A DNA stretch of 64,000 nt from Methylotenera versatilis 301 (GTDB taxonomy: Bacteria > Pseudomonadota > Gammaproteobacteria > Burkholderiales > Methylophilaceae): the NCBI RefSeq assembly GCF_000093025.1, contig NC_014207.1:2995872-3059871 (forward strand), in the 5' to 3' direction. The position numbers and the translations under genes are program-made. Each line of letters begins with the position of its first letter. Position 1 is the first letter of the stretch. Positions 8,653 to 16,755 of this stretch are shown piece after piece. The notes below the pieces were generated by a model. It worked only from the letters and a program-made list of their open reading frames with translations. It made no database searches and was not told the origin of the DNA.

Positions 8653-11604
8653 ATGAAAAAATTTCTTAAATATAGTTTGTATGGTGTTGGCGGCTTAATC
8701 GGCCTAGTTTTAATTGCCGTAGGCATTATTGCTGCGACATTCAACCCAAACGATTACAAACAAAAAGTGATTGATTTGGTGCAAGAGAAAAAAGAGCGCA
8801 CGCTCAAGTTGGATGGTGACATCAAACTCGCTTTTTGGCCAAAGATTGGTGCAGACTTAGGCAAGGTTTCACTTTCCGAACATAAAAATAGCAAAGAGTT
8901 TGCGTCGTTAAATGGCGTGAAAGTCTCACTCGCATTGTTGCCACTCCTCAAAAAAGAGCTAGTGGTAGACACTGTTTATATTGATGGCGCACAAGCCAAT
9001 ATCGTTAAATATAAAGATGGCACCACCAACTTTGACGACTTAATGAGCAAAGAAGAGGAGTCACAAGACATTAAATTTGATATTGATGGTGTAAATATCA
9101 CCAACTCATCCTTGAGCTATAGCGATGAAGGCACTGGTGCAAAATACAATATCTCTAAATTTAATCTAAAATCTGGTCATATTGCATTAGCTGAACCCGT
9201 AGATATTACAACGGACTTTGCAGTTAACTCAAATCAGCCTGAAATTGCAGCCAATGCCAATTTAAAAGGTAATTTTTTAGTAGATCCTGAGACAAAACAT
9301 TTTGTCGCCAAAGGTTTAGATGCTGCAATAAAAGGCGATTTACTTGGTGGTAAGAATGTTGATGTAACACTGAGCGGTGACGTGGATGCCAAGCCTGAAT
9401 CGCGCGAATTTTTAGTCGATAGCTTAAAGCTGGTAGGTTCGGGTCAGTTTAACGAAGCAAAACTGAGCATTGAGCTTAACGCACCAAAATTAAATGCTCA
9501 AAAAGATGAAGTCACTAGCAAAAAAACTACAGTGACTTTAATGCAAGAAAAAGCCGGAGATACCTTTAAGGCCAACTTAGAACTAGCCGACATTAAAGGC
9601 TCGCCAAAAGCATTAGAAAGCAGCGGCATTACGGGCGAAATTTCTGCCGTACAAGGCAAACGCACGGTCACAGGCAAGTTCTCTTCACCGTTTAGTGGCA
9701 ACCTTGAAAGCCTGATTTTCGACTTACCAAAATTGGCTGGCAACCTAGATATTAAAGATCCTAGCTTACCGAATGGTGGCATGAAAGGCCTTTTCAACCT
9801 ATCTGCACACACTGATATTAAAAATGAACTCGCCAATAGCAAATTTAGTTTAAATATTGACGACACCAAGCTCAATGGTGATGTTGCTGTAGCTAGCTTT
9901 AAAAAACCAAGCATTAAATTCAACCTGAGTGCGGATAAGCTAAATCTGAACAAGCTATTAGCAAAATCTACCCAGGCAGAAAAACCAAGTAGCGGAAAAC
10001 CTGCAGATTTAAGCGCAATCAAAAACCTATTATTAGATGGCAAGTTGAATGTGGGGAGTATTCAGTATGAAAAATTCCAAATTTCAGGTCTGAATGTCGC
10101 CATTAAAGCCGATGGTGAAAAGCTCACGTTGAGCGGCTTAAATGTTAAAGTGGATGACAGCCAGATTAAAGGCAGCCTAGGCATTAGCCAATTCTCCAAG
10201 CCGCTTTACACCTTTGATTTAGATATTGATCAGTTAGATGTTGATAAATACGCATCAACAAGCAAGACTCCGACTAAGGCTAGTAGCGATAGCAAACCAC
10301 TTGATTTAAGTGCGCTTAAAGCTCTGAACGCAGATGGTAACCTGCGGATTGGTAGCCTTAAATACGGTAAAACCAAAGCTTCAAATATCCGTATAGACTT
10401 AAAAGCCGATGGTCAGAAACTAAACTTGAACCCAGTTGCGGCAAAGATTGATGATAGTCAGGTGAATGCAAACGTTGGCATTTCAAGGTTTAGCGACCCG
10501 ATTTTCAGCTTTAATGTGAACATCGATAAATTAGATGTGGACAGATACATCACGAAAAGTAGCTCAACAACTAAAAGTGACGGCGATGCACCTATCGATT
10601 TATCCGCACTAAAAAAGTTTAACGCTTCAGGCGAGGCGAAAATCGGCTGGCTTAAATTGGCGAATGTTAAAACCGAGAATGTGAACCTTGGTTTAAAAGC
10701 GGAAGGTGGCGTGGCAACACTTTCACCATTCTCAGCCAACTTGTATCAAGGTAGTATGAGTGGTTTGTTAAAGGTGGATGCACGTTCCACACCTAGTATC
10801 GCGTTCAAACAAAGTATGAAAAATGTTTCGATTGGCCCTTTGTTAGTAGACTCTATCAATAATGATATGTTATCTGGCAAAGGAACTGTGAATGTTGACG
10901 TAACAGCGTCAGGCAACACGGTGGGCGCACTTAAGAAAGCATTATCAGGCAGTTCATCCCTGAGTCTAACCGATGGTGCGTTAAAAGGCGTGGATATTGC
11001 TGGCAGCGTCCGCGAGCTTAAAAACAAGGTCAATATCCTTAAAACCAAAGATGCTAACGCGGATAAATCTAAGAAAACTGACTTCAGCGAACTCACTGCT
11101 TCGTTCACCATTAAAAATGGCGTAGCGCATAACGAAGACTTAGCCATGAAAGCGCCAATTCTAAGATTAGCTAAAGGCGATAGCCGTGGCGATATCGATA
11201 TTGGTAATGAATCAATCAATTATTTAGCCAAGCCAACCATTGTTAAATCACTCAAAGGTCAGGAGGGCGCAGATTTAGACTCCCTAGCAGGCTTCGCGAT
11301 TCCGCTAAAAATTACAGGAACATTTTCTAGTCCTAAATACGGTATGGACTTTGCGGCGATTGGTACAGCGCTGGCACAGTCTAAGTTGCTAGATAAAGTA
11401 GGTGGCGACAAAGCTACTGCGGTGAAAGATTTACTTGGCAACGGCAATAAAGTGGATGCGCTGAGCGGCTTGCTCGGTAAGAAAAAACCAGCAGATACGA
11501 CAACCACACCAGCAACAACCGATGCAGCCGCAAAACCTGCTGAGGCGCCTAAATCTGCAGAAGATCAAGCCAAAGACAAACTTAAGAAATTACTTAAATT
11601 CTAG
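8653..11604 (+). CDS. AsmA-family envelope protein with internal triplication
   Basis: 983-residue protein with an N-terminal membrane anchor (about residues 5-29) and a very long periplasmic beta-rich body, as in AsmA-like proteins, which are linked to outer-membrane assembly and to bridge-like lipid transfer. The N-terminal AsmA region has the typical LDGDIKLAFWPKIGADLG segment. Three tandem copies of about 99 residues start at residues 450, 549 and 647, each opening with (A/L/I)DLSA(I/L)K and carrying a conserved (I/V)DDSQ or equivalent turn. The C-terminal AsmA_2-like region follows and ends in an Ala/Pro/Thr-rich then Lys-rich tail. GAGAG lies 8 bases before the ATG. Confidence 0.9.
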   Translation: MKKFLKYSLYGVGGLIGLVLIAVGIIAATFNPNDYKQKVIDLVQEKKERTLKLDGDIKLAFWPKIGADLGKVSLSEHKNSKEFASLNGVKVSLALLPLLKKELVVDTVYIDGAQANIVKYKDGTTNFDDLMSKEEESQDIKFDIDGVNITNSSLSYSDEGTGAKYNISKFNLKSGHIALAEPVDITTDFAVNSNQPEIAANANLKGNFLVDPETKHFVAKGLDAAIKGDLLGGKNVDVTLSGDVDAKPESREFLVDSLKLVGSGQFNEAKLSIELNAPKLNAQKDEVTSKKTTVTLMQEKAGDTFKANLELADIKGSPKALESSGITGEISAVQGKRTVTGKFSSPFSGNLESLIFDLPKLAGNLDIKDPSLPNGGMKGLFNLSAHTDIKNELANSKFSLNIDDTKLNGDVAVASFKKPSIKFNLSADKLNLNKLLAKSTQAEKPSSGKPADLSAIKNLLLDGKLNVGSIQYEKFQISGLNVAIKADGEKLTLSGLNVKVDDSQIKGSLGISQFSKPLYTFDLDIDQLDVDKYASTSKTPTKASSDSKPLDLSALKALNADGNLRIGSLKYGKTKASNIRIDLKADGQKLNLNPVAAKIDDSQVNANVGISRFSDPIFSFNVNIDKLDVDRYITKSSSTTKSDGDAPIDLSALKKFNASGEAKIGWLKLANVKTENVNLGLKAEGGVATLSPFSANLYQGSMSGLLKVDARSTPSIAFKQSMKNVSIGPLLVDSINNDMLSGKGTVNVDVTASGNTVGALKKALSGSSSLSLTDGALKGVDIAGSVRELKNKVNILKTKDANADKSKKTDFSELTASFTIKNGVAHNEDLAMKAPILRLAKGDSRGDIDIGNESINYLAKPTIVKSLKGQEGADLDSLAGFAIPLKITGTFSSPKYGMDFAAIGTALAQSKLLDKVGGDKATAVKDLLGNGNKVDALSGLLGKKKPADTTTTPATTDAAAKPAEAPKSAEDQAKDKLKKLLKF

Positions 11605-11656
11605 ATTTAAAATTTCAGCTTTAAACGCTTAAGCATTTAATTAATTTATACCACTC

Positions 11657-11691
11657 ATGTAGGTTGTACCATTCATTCGTACAACCTACAT
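11657..11691. repeat. Intergenic inverted repeat (REP-like)
   Basis: Perfect 13-bp inverted repeat, ATGTAGGTTGTAC (11657-11669) and GTACAACCTACAT (11679-11691), with a 9-base loop. It lies between asmA and mutY and has no downstream T-run, so it resembles a mobile REP/MITE-type palindrome more than an intrinsic terminator, although it may still stop transcription. Confidence 0.7.
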
Positions 11692-11723
11692 CAACATGCT
11701 AGTTTTATTTAAGGTTTCACTGA

Positions 11724-12776
11724 ATGTCTGATTTTGCAAATCGCCTCATTGCATGGCAAAAAATACATGGGCGGCACGATTTACCTTGGCAAAATACTGT
11801 AGATCCATATGCGATTTGGGTATCAGAAATCATGCTGCAACAAACGCAAGTAGCCGCAGTCATTGGCTACTACAGTAAATTCATGCAGCGCTTCCCTAAT
11901 ATCGCCAGCTTGGCAAATGCAACGCAAGATGAAGTGCTACAACATTGGAGCGGTCTAGGCTATTACTCAAGAGCGCGAAATTTACACAATGCCGCCGTGA
12001 CGATAATGGATGAGCATAAGGGACAATTTCCGCAAGACTTTGAGATGATTCAAACGCTGTCTGGCATTGGGCGCTCCACCGCAGCAGCCATTGCATCATT
12101 CGCCTTTAATCAAGTACAAACTATTTTAGATGGCAACGTAAAGCGCGTACTGGCTAGGCACTTTTTAGTTGAAGGCTGGCCAAGCTCACCTAAAGTTGAA
12201 AAAGAATTATGGCTACTCGCTGAAAAGTTATTGCCAGAACAAGGCATGGTAGCGTACACCCAAGGCTTAATGGATTTAGGCGCGACACTTTGTACCAGAA
12301 GCAAGCCAAAGTGCAGCAATTGCCCATTAAATGGCAGTTGTAAAGCACTGCAAGCACAACGTGTGCATGAGCTGCCAACCCCCAAGCCACGCAAATCCAT
12401 CCCAGAAAAACATACCACAATGCTTATATTGCGCCGCGGCGATGAAATCCTGCTCGAAAAACGTCCTTCTACTGGTATTTGGGGCGGCTTATGGAGTTTT
12501 CCTGAAGCTGAGAATAGCCAAGATGCTGAAGCCATAGCACTGAAAAAATTTGGCGTGACTGCTGAAAACGATATTACCTTACCCAATTTAACACACGTTT
12601 TTACGCACTTTAAGCTGCATATTTGCCCCCAAACTTTGCAAGTGGTAAAACTAAACCCTCAAGTGAACCAAGCTGCGCATATGTGGCTAAACATCGAAGA
12701 CGCAATTGGCGCAGCTATTCCAACGCCTATACGTAAAATTCTGCTTAGTATGCAAAAAACTTCGCTAGGTTATTGA
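11724..12776 (+). CDS. mutY: A/G-specific adenine glycosylase MutY
   Basis: Base-excision repair enzyme that removes adenine mispaired with 8-oxoguanine. The 350 residues include the catalytic Glu in SEIMLQQTQV, the helix-hairpin-helix LSGIGRSTAAAIASFAF, the catalytic Asp of the ILDGNVKRVLAR segment, a [4Fe-4S] motif C-X6-C-X2-C-X5-C (CTRSKPKCSNCPLNGSC), and the C-terminal MutT-like 8-oxoG-recognition domain (IWGGLWSFPE, HVFTHFKL). Length and domain order are normal. The start is ATG at 11724. It follows asmA after a 119-base gap containing the REP-like palindrome, so it may have its own promoter. Confidence 0.97.
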   Translation: MSDFANRLIAWQKIHGRHDLPWQNTVDPYAIWVSEIMLQQTQVAAVIGYYSKFMQRFPNIASLANATQDEVLQHWSGLGYYSRARNLHNAAVTIMDEHKGQFPQDFEMIQTLSGIGRSTAAAIASFAFNQVQTILDGNVKRVLARHFLVEGWPSSPKVEKELWLLAEKLLPEQGMVAYTQGLMDLGATLCTRSKPKCSNCPLNGSCKALQAQRVHELPTPKPRKSIPEKHTTMLILRRGDEILLEKRPSTGIWGGLWSFPEAENSQDAEAIALKKFGVTAENDITLPNLTHVFTHFKLHICPQTLQVVKLNPQVNQAAHMWLNIEDAIGAAIPTPIRKILLSMQKTSLGY

Positions 12777-12815
12777 TTACTTAAGACTAGCTATTGGAGT
12801 GCTTAATAAGTGCAT

Positions 12816-13349
12816 TTAAATAAAGACGAGAAAGCCATCTGCAAAATAGACTAGCCCGACTAATCCTGCTGCAACACCTCCATACCAAATGGCTTTTTTC
12901 TTCAATAGCCCAGCGATAGACGAAAGTAAAATAGCAATTTGTAAGTAAATGACGGCAATTCCAAACGCTTTAGAATGAACTTGAGCTTCATCTCTTACAG
13001 CCTCAAGGGCTTTGGCTTTTTCTTGAGACTGAGTTTTTTCTTTTTCGTACTTTTCAATCTTCTTTTTATAGTCTGCTATTTTATCTGTATAAATAGAAGA
13101 CAGCTTTGCTGCATCAGGCTTGAGACCCATTAAATCAAGCTCCAACTTTTCTGACTGTAGTTGATAAATGTAAGATTTGATGCCTTTTGATTGGTAGTAT
13201 GCCCATTCATCAGATGCCTGTGCTTGAGTAATCACAGACTTCGTCGAGAACCCGCCACCTTTGAAGGTGGAGAGCGTTGCACATACTGCAAATATGATGG
13301 TGGTCAAGGCTAAGTAATTGAGCCAAGCATCTTTCTTTTCTTCTGACAT
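12816..13349 (-). CDS. DUF4337-family membrane protein
   Basis: 177 residues: one membrane segment near the N-terminus (about 12-27), a soluble middle with a Lys/Glu-rich coiled coil (about 85-122), and two C-terminal membrane segments (about 130-149 and 154-176). This arrangement and the ASDEWAYYQSKGIKSY segment match the DUF4337 family, which has no known function. The start ATG at 13349 begins MSEEKKDAWLN, typical of the family. Tail-to-tail with mutY, and upstream of nothing obviously related. Confidence 0.8.
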   Translation of the reverse strand: MSEEKKDAWLNYLALTTIIFAVCATLSTFKGGGFSTKSVITQAQASDEWAYYQSKGIKSYIYQLQSEKLELDLMGLKPDAAKLSSIYTDKIADYKKKIEKYEKEKTQSQEKAKALEAVRDEAQVHSKAFGIAVIYLQIAILLSSIAGLLKKKAIWYGGVAAGLVGLVYFADGFLVFI

Positions 13350-13415
13350 TTAAGTGGTCCTGACATTGATGGTATAGAAATTACACCACCATAGTTTTAC
13401 CAATAAATGCTTACA

Positions 13416-14033
13416 TTAGCCTGACAGTTCACTACGAGCATGCATAATGACACTCCATGCTGAGTGCAACGCAAGGCTAGCCATGATCATCGCAACTAAC
13501 AAATCTGGCCAGGCAGCACCAGTGCCAAATACGCCTATTGCCGCAAGAATAACGGCAACATTACCAAGCGCATCATTGCGTGTGCAAAGCCAAACACTAC
13601 GCATATTGCTATCACCTTCTCTATAGGCATAAAGCAGTGCGGCTACACTTAAATTGGCTGCTAATGCAACTACACCAATTAATCCCATTGTTTCAGCACT
13701 AGGCATTACGCCTATGACAAAATGCCAGACAGCGCTGACTAATACCCAAACCCCAAAAGCTGCCATTGATAAGGCTTTAATTAAAGAAGCTCTAGCTCGA
13801 ATTGCAATAGCCATGCCTAATACCCATAAGCTAATGCCGTAATTAGCGGCATCACCAAGAAAGTCTAAGGAGTCAGCTAACAAAGAGACTGAATTAGCTT
13901 TCACTCCTGATACGATCTCAACCACAAACATGGTGATATTGATTATCAAAGCAATCCATAATATTTTGCGATAACGTCCATCAAGACTTTTGCCTTGTTC
14001 TGGTTCAGGAGGTTGACAACAATGTGCGCTCAT
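13416..14033 (-). CDS. Cation diffusion facilitator-type metal efflux protein
   Basis: 205-residue inner-membrane protein with about five to six hydrophobic segments and the CDF signature VSLLADSLDFLGDAANY; a second polar helix carries TRNDALGNVAV. It probably exports a heavy metal such as Zn, Cd or Co. The N-terminus MSAHCCQPPEPE is Cys/His-containing and may bind metal. The ATG at 14033 has AAAGGGT upstream and is preferred over the TTG at 14048. It is divergent from a MerR-type metal sensor, with a textbook MerR-type promoter reading into this gene. It lacks the long cytoplasmic C-terminal domain of CzcD-type transporters. Confidence 0.85.
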   Translation of the reverse strand: MSAHCCQPPEPEQGKSLDGRYRKILWIALIINITMFVVEIVSGVKANSVSLLADSLDFLGDAANYGISLWVLGMAIAIRARASLIKALSMAAFGVWVLVSAVWHFVIGVMPSAETMGLIGVVALAANLSVAALLYAYREGDSNMRSVWLCTRNDALGNVAVILAAIGVFGTGAAWPDLLVAMIMASLALHSAWSVIMHARSELSG

Positions 14034-14060
14034 AAATACCCTTTCCAATTTAGAACGAGT

Positions 14061-14091
14061 ATCATAAAGTCTGTAGCAACTACAGGGTCAA
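14061..14091 (-). promoter_or_regulatory. MerR-type promoter/operator of the metal efflux gene
   Basis: Read on the minus strand: -35 TTGACC (14086-14091), a 19-bp spacer, and -10 TATGAT (14061-14066). Between them lies the dyad CTGTAGNNNCTACAG (14071-14085). The over-long 19-bp spacer with a dyad inside it is the hallmark of promoters activated by MerR-family regulators, and a MerR-family gene starts 4 bases away on the other strand. Confidence 0.85.
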
Positions 14092-14094
14092 GCC

Positions 14095-14505
14095 ATGTTA
14101 GAAAAATATACGATCGGGGCTTTAAGCAGAGAATCTGGGGTTAATCTTGAAACAATCAGATATTACGAGAAGATTAGCTTACTCAATAAACCATCACGCT
14201 CAGAGAATGGCTACCGTCATTATGATGAGTCAGCAATCAAGCGGCTTCGATTCGTTAGGCGAGGCAGGGAGTTGGGATTTGGTATTGCAGAAATCAAAAC
14301 GCTGCTAGAACTTGCAGATCATCCAGAGCATCCATGCAGAGAAGCAGATCAACTTGCACAGGCACATCTGCAAGAAGTGGAGACCAAAATTAAAGACTTA
14401 CAGGCAATGCAGGAGGTACTAACAAAAATAGTCGCTTGCCAGAGCCATACTGCCGAACATTGTCGGTTGATTGAAACACTAGATCAGCGGTCTTGTTGCA
14501 CGTAA
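14095..14505 (+). CDS. MerR-family heavy-metal-responsive regulator (ZntR/CadR/PbrR-like)
   Basis: 136-residue DNA-binding activator: winged helix-turn-helix at about residues 4-70 (TIGALSRESGVNLETIRYYE, LRFVRRGRELGFGIAEIKTL), a dimerisation helix at about 85-115, then metal ligands. Cys81, Cys115, His118 and Cys123 correspond in position to the ZntR metal-binding residues, and the chain ends in Cys134-Cys135, as in several Cd/Pb sensors. It likely controls the divergent efflux gene through the dyad at 14071-14085. The start is ATG at 14095, with AGGG about 9 bases upstream. Zn, Cd and Pb cannot be told apart by eye. Confidence 0.9.
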   Translation: MLEKYTIGALSRESGVNLETIRYYEKISLLNKPSRSENGYRHYDESAIKRLRFVRRGRELGFGIAEIKTLLELADHPEHPCREADQLAQAHLQEVETKIKDLQAMQEVLTKIVACQSHTAEHCRLIETLDQRSCCT

Positions 14506-14523
14506 AAAAAGTACTTGAAAAAA

Positions 14524-15078
14524 CTACTTAGCTTTAGCTAAAAAATGAAATTTGATTTGAATCTCATTGGCTACCGTGCCAAAGTCTGACCAAGATCCCT
14601 CACCAATTGCATAATCAGCGCGCTTTATTACAAATGCACCATCCACTAAACCTTGAGGATTAAATGTAAAAGGCGCGCTCACCGTCTGGCTACGTCCTTT
14701 AATCGTCATTTTGCCAGTCACTTCATATCGATTTGCGCCTAATGATTTAAAAGTCGAGGATTCGAATTTGGCATGCGGGAACGCTTTAGTATTGAACCAT
14801 TCTTTTCCAGTAACTTCATCATTGGCATCGTCTGATCCGGCATCAATGCTTGCAAGGTCTATATCTAAAACTGCCTTAGCGGCAGCAAGCTTCGCTGGAT
14901 CAAAGTTGAGTTGTACAGCAAACTTCTTAAAGCTACCATCAATTGGCACGCCCATCTGTTTATAGACAAAAGCAAGGCTGCTCTTATCTGCTTGAATGCT
15001 GTTGTATTCGGTCGCCTCAGCAAAAGACAGCATTGCCAAACTGCTGATTAAGATCGCCATTACTTGTTTTTTCATCAT
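14524..15078 (-). CDS. YceI-family periplasmic lipid-binding protein
   Basis: 184 residues with a cleavable signal peptide (about 1-22, MMKKQVMAILISSLAMLSFA) and a YceI-like lipocalin-type barrel, with signatures DIDLASIDAGSDDANDE, FESSTFKSLG and the TGKMTIKGRSQTV strand. YceI proteins bind polyisoprenoid-type lipids in the periplasm. The gene is 17 bases downstream of a cytochrome b561 gene in the same direction, the usual YceI/b561 pairing, suggesting a joint role in membrane quinone or isoprenoid redox handling (inference). Two adjacent ATGs compete for the start. Confidence 0.92.
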   Translation of the reverse strand: MMKKQVMAILISSLAMLSFAEATEYNSIQADKSSLAFVYKQMGVPIDGSFKKFAVQLNFDPAKLAAAKAVLDIDLASIDAGSDDANDEVTGKEWFNTKAFPHAKFESSTFKSLGANRYEVTGKMTIKGRSQTVSAPFTFNPQGLVDGAFVIKRADYAIGEGSWSDFGTVANEIQIKFHFLAKAK

Positions 15079-15095
15079 ATTTCCACTTTCTTAGG

Positions 15096-15665
15096 TCAAT
15101 GTTTGCGTTTGGGTAACATACGAGTCAGTACGTCGTCTTTATCAAAAAAATGATGCTTAAATGCCGCTCCCGCATGCCCAATCACAAGTGCAATCAGCAC
15201 AAAATTCAAAGTCTCATGCACTTCTCTTAACGCGTTACCAAGCTCCTTATTTTTAGTCAGTAAATCAGGGATTGGAATGATGCCAAAATAGACAGTTTGA
15301 AATCCTTTTGCAGAACTCATCAGCCAACCACTAAGCGGAATGGCAATCATCAGCAAGTAAAGTAGTCCATGTCCAATATGCGCCGCCACCTCAGCAGTTC
15401 TAGACATATTCATGGGTAGCGGCGGTGGGCTGTGAGTGAATCTCCACAACAGTCGGATCATAACGAGCAAAAATGCCGTCACACCCGCCCATTTATGCCA
15501 AGAGTAAATTTGTAGCTTCCAGGGTGATAAAGGCAGGTCATGCATATAAAGGCCGACTGCAAATAGAGAAATAATGAGTATTGCCATCAGCCAATGTAAG
15601 CCTATCGCTATCGAGGTATAGCGATTACTAAAAGTTAATTGTTGCTGAGGTTTCATCGTTTGCAT
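15096..15665 (-). CDS. Cytochrome b561 (CybB-like), YceI-linked
   Basis: 189-residue four-helix membrane cytochrome. Likely haem-ligand histidines are in IGLHWLMAILI, YSWHKWAGVTAFLLVMIRLLWR, IGHGLLYLLMIAIPLSGWLM and NFVLIALVIGHAGAAFKHHFF. The C-terminal KHHFFDKDDVLTRMLP tail is characteristic of the family, which transfers electrons with the quinone pool in the inner membrane. It is probably cotranscribed with the YceI gene downstream. MQTMKPQQ offers two starts; the upstream ATG at 15665 is kept. Confidence 0.93.
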   Translation of the reverse strand: MQTMKPQQQLTFSNRYTSIAIGLHWLMAILIISLFAVGLYMHDLPLSPWKLQIYSWHKWAGVTAFLLVMIRLLWRFTHSPPPLPMNMSRTAEVAAHIGHGLLYLLMIAIPLSGWLMSSAKGFQTVYFGIIPIPDLLTKNKELGNALREVHETLNFVLIALVIGHAGAAFKHHFFDKDDVLTRMLPKRKH

Positions 15666-15714
15666 TCCAATACATGAGGTATGCTGACTATTTAACCACT
15701 ATAAAATTGGATGT

Positions 15715-15761
15715 AAAAGTATAAATATTAGCTCTAATTAATCTAATATTTAGATACTTTT
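15715..15761. repeat. AT-rich imperfect palindrome
   Basis: AAAAGTAT-AAATATTAG (15715-15731) pairs with CTAATATTT-(AG)-ATACTTTT (15743-15761), broken only by a 2-base bulge. It lies between the cytochrome b561 start and the end of the frameshifted chemoreceptor gene. It could be a weak terminator for the latter or a regulatory site for the former. Confidence 0.45.
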
Positions 15762-15805
15762 ATTGCTGATATGTCTCAAGTGGACAATAAGCATCGAACT
15801 ATAAG

Positions 15806-16521
15806 CTATTTGTTTGCCATCGCACGTATTTCGTTCATCGCTTGAGTCGTTCGTTCTGATAGCTTGCGTACTTCACTGGCTACTACTGCAAAACCTTTGC
15901 CCGCTTCACCTGCGCGAGCAGCTTCAATCGCAGCATTGATTGCTAGGATATTAATTTGCATGGCGATTTGGTTGATAGTATCAGCCACGTTTAATATTTG
16001 TCGCATGTTCTCTTCATTGCGCACAACATTCAGTTGATGTAGCTCTTTGGCTGTTCTTTCATCACTAATATCCCGAATGGCACCTGCGGAACGAAGCGCT
16101 ACACCTGATGGGTTGCGAGCCGTAATAGCACGCTCACGAAACCACACATAACCACGATTAGCGGTCTTCAACCTGTATTCAACGTTATAAGGGGTAGTCC
16201 ACTGCTATCATTCAAATGCGCACTAAAGGCATCCAATGCTTGTTGTTTATCATCGCCATGTATCGCGTTTAGCCAACTATCCCAACCGTTGGGGAAGTCA
16301 TCCACTCTCTCATGCCCTAACAGCTTTCTAAACTGCTTAGACCATTCTATTTTGCTATCTTTATGGTCAGGGTCACCATTCACCATATGGAGAACCCAAA
16401 TACCTTCTGTGATCGCTGAGCCTTCAAGCTCTAAGTCTTCAAGTTTCTTCTTTACGGAAATTAGCTCAGCATATATCTTGTCATGTTTTGCTTCATTACC
16501 ATCCATGTTTTTTTGCAACAT
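15806..16521 (-). pseudogene. PAS-domain methyl-accepting chemotaxis-type protein, frameshifted
   Basis: Two overlapping frames form one gene. The first (16521-16168) has a short coiled coil and the start of a PAS domain (GIWVLHMVNGDPDH, WSKQFRKLLGHE, FPNGWDSWLNAIHGDD). The second (15806 to about 16190) completes it ([29 protein letters not shown]) and ends with the chemoreceptor signalling tip ([35 protein letters not shown]). Frames change at about 16191-16197, near a run of four C on the coding strand: reading +1 there restores a continuous PAS domain. Either a natural pseudogene or a one-base sequencing error. The intact protein would be a small soluble chemoreceptor without membrane segments. 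Confidence 0.82.
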
Positions 16522-16755
16522 TCGATGCTCACAATCTTTAAAGTATAGAAGAGATTGTCCTACATAACTCGTCCATCACTTATACTACTTAATGAGTATT
16601 AAGCTGGAGCTAGTCAAATATTTCTCAATCAATCATGTCACTCATGGACTTAAAAATAGTAACTCAACATATTTAAAGTAGGATTAAAATACTACTCAAC
16701 TACTTGATAGACATAAACAGGTTGTTTGAATTCTATTTTCAAATGAATGGGCTAA

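Noticed and set aside
9498..10043. 181-codon reverse open frame inside asmA
   Set aside because: It lies wholly within the asmA coding sequence and mirrors its codon pattern; no ribosome-binding site or recognisable domain.
10746..11219. 157-codon reverse open frame inside asmA
   Set aside because: Shadow of the asmA frame with no supporting signals.
12110..12586. 158-codon reverse open frame inside mutY
   Set aside because: Complete overlap with mutY, whose motifs are all intact; a shadow frame.
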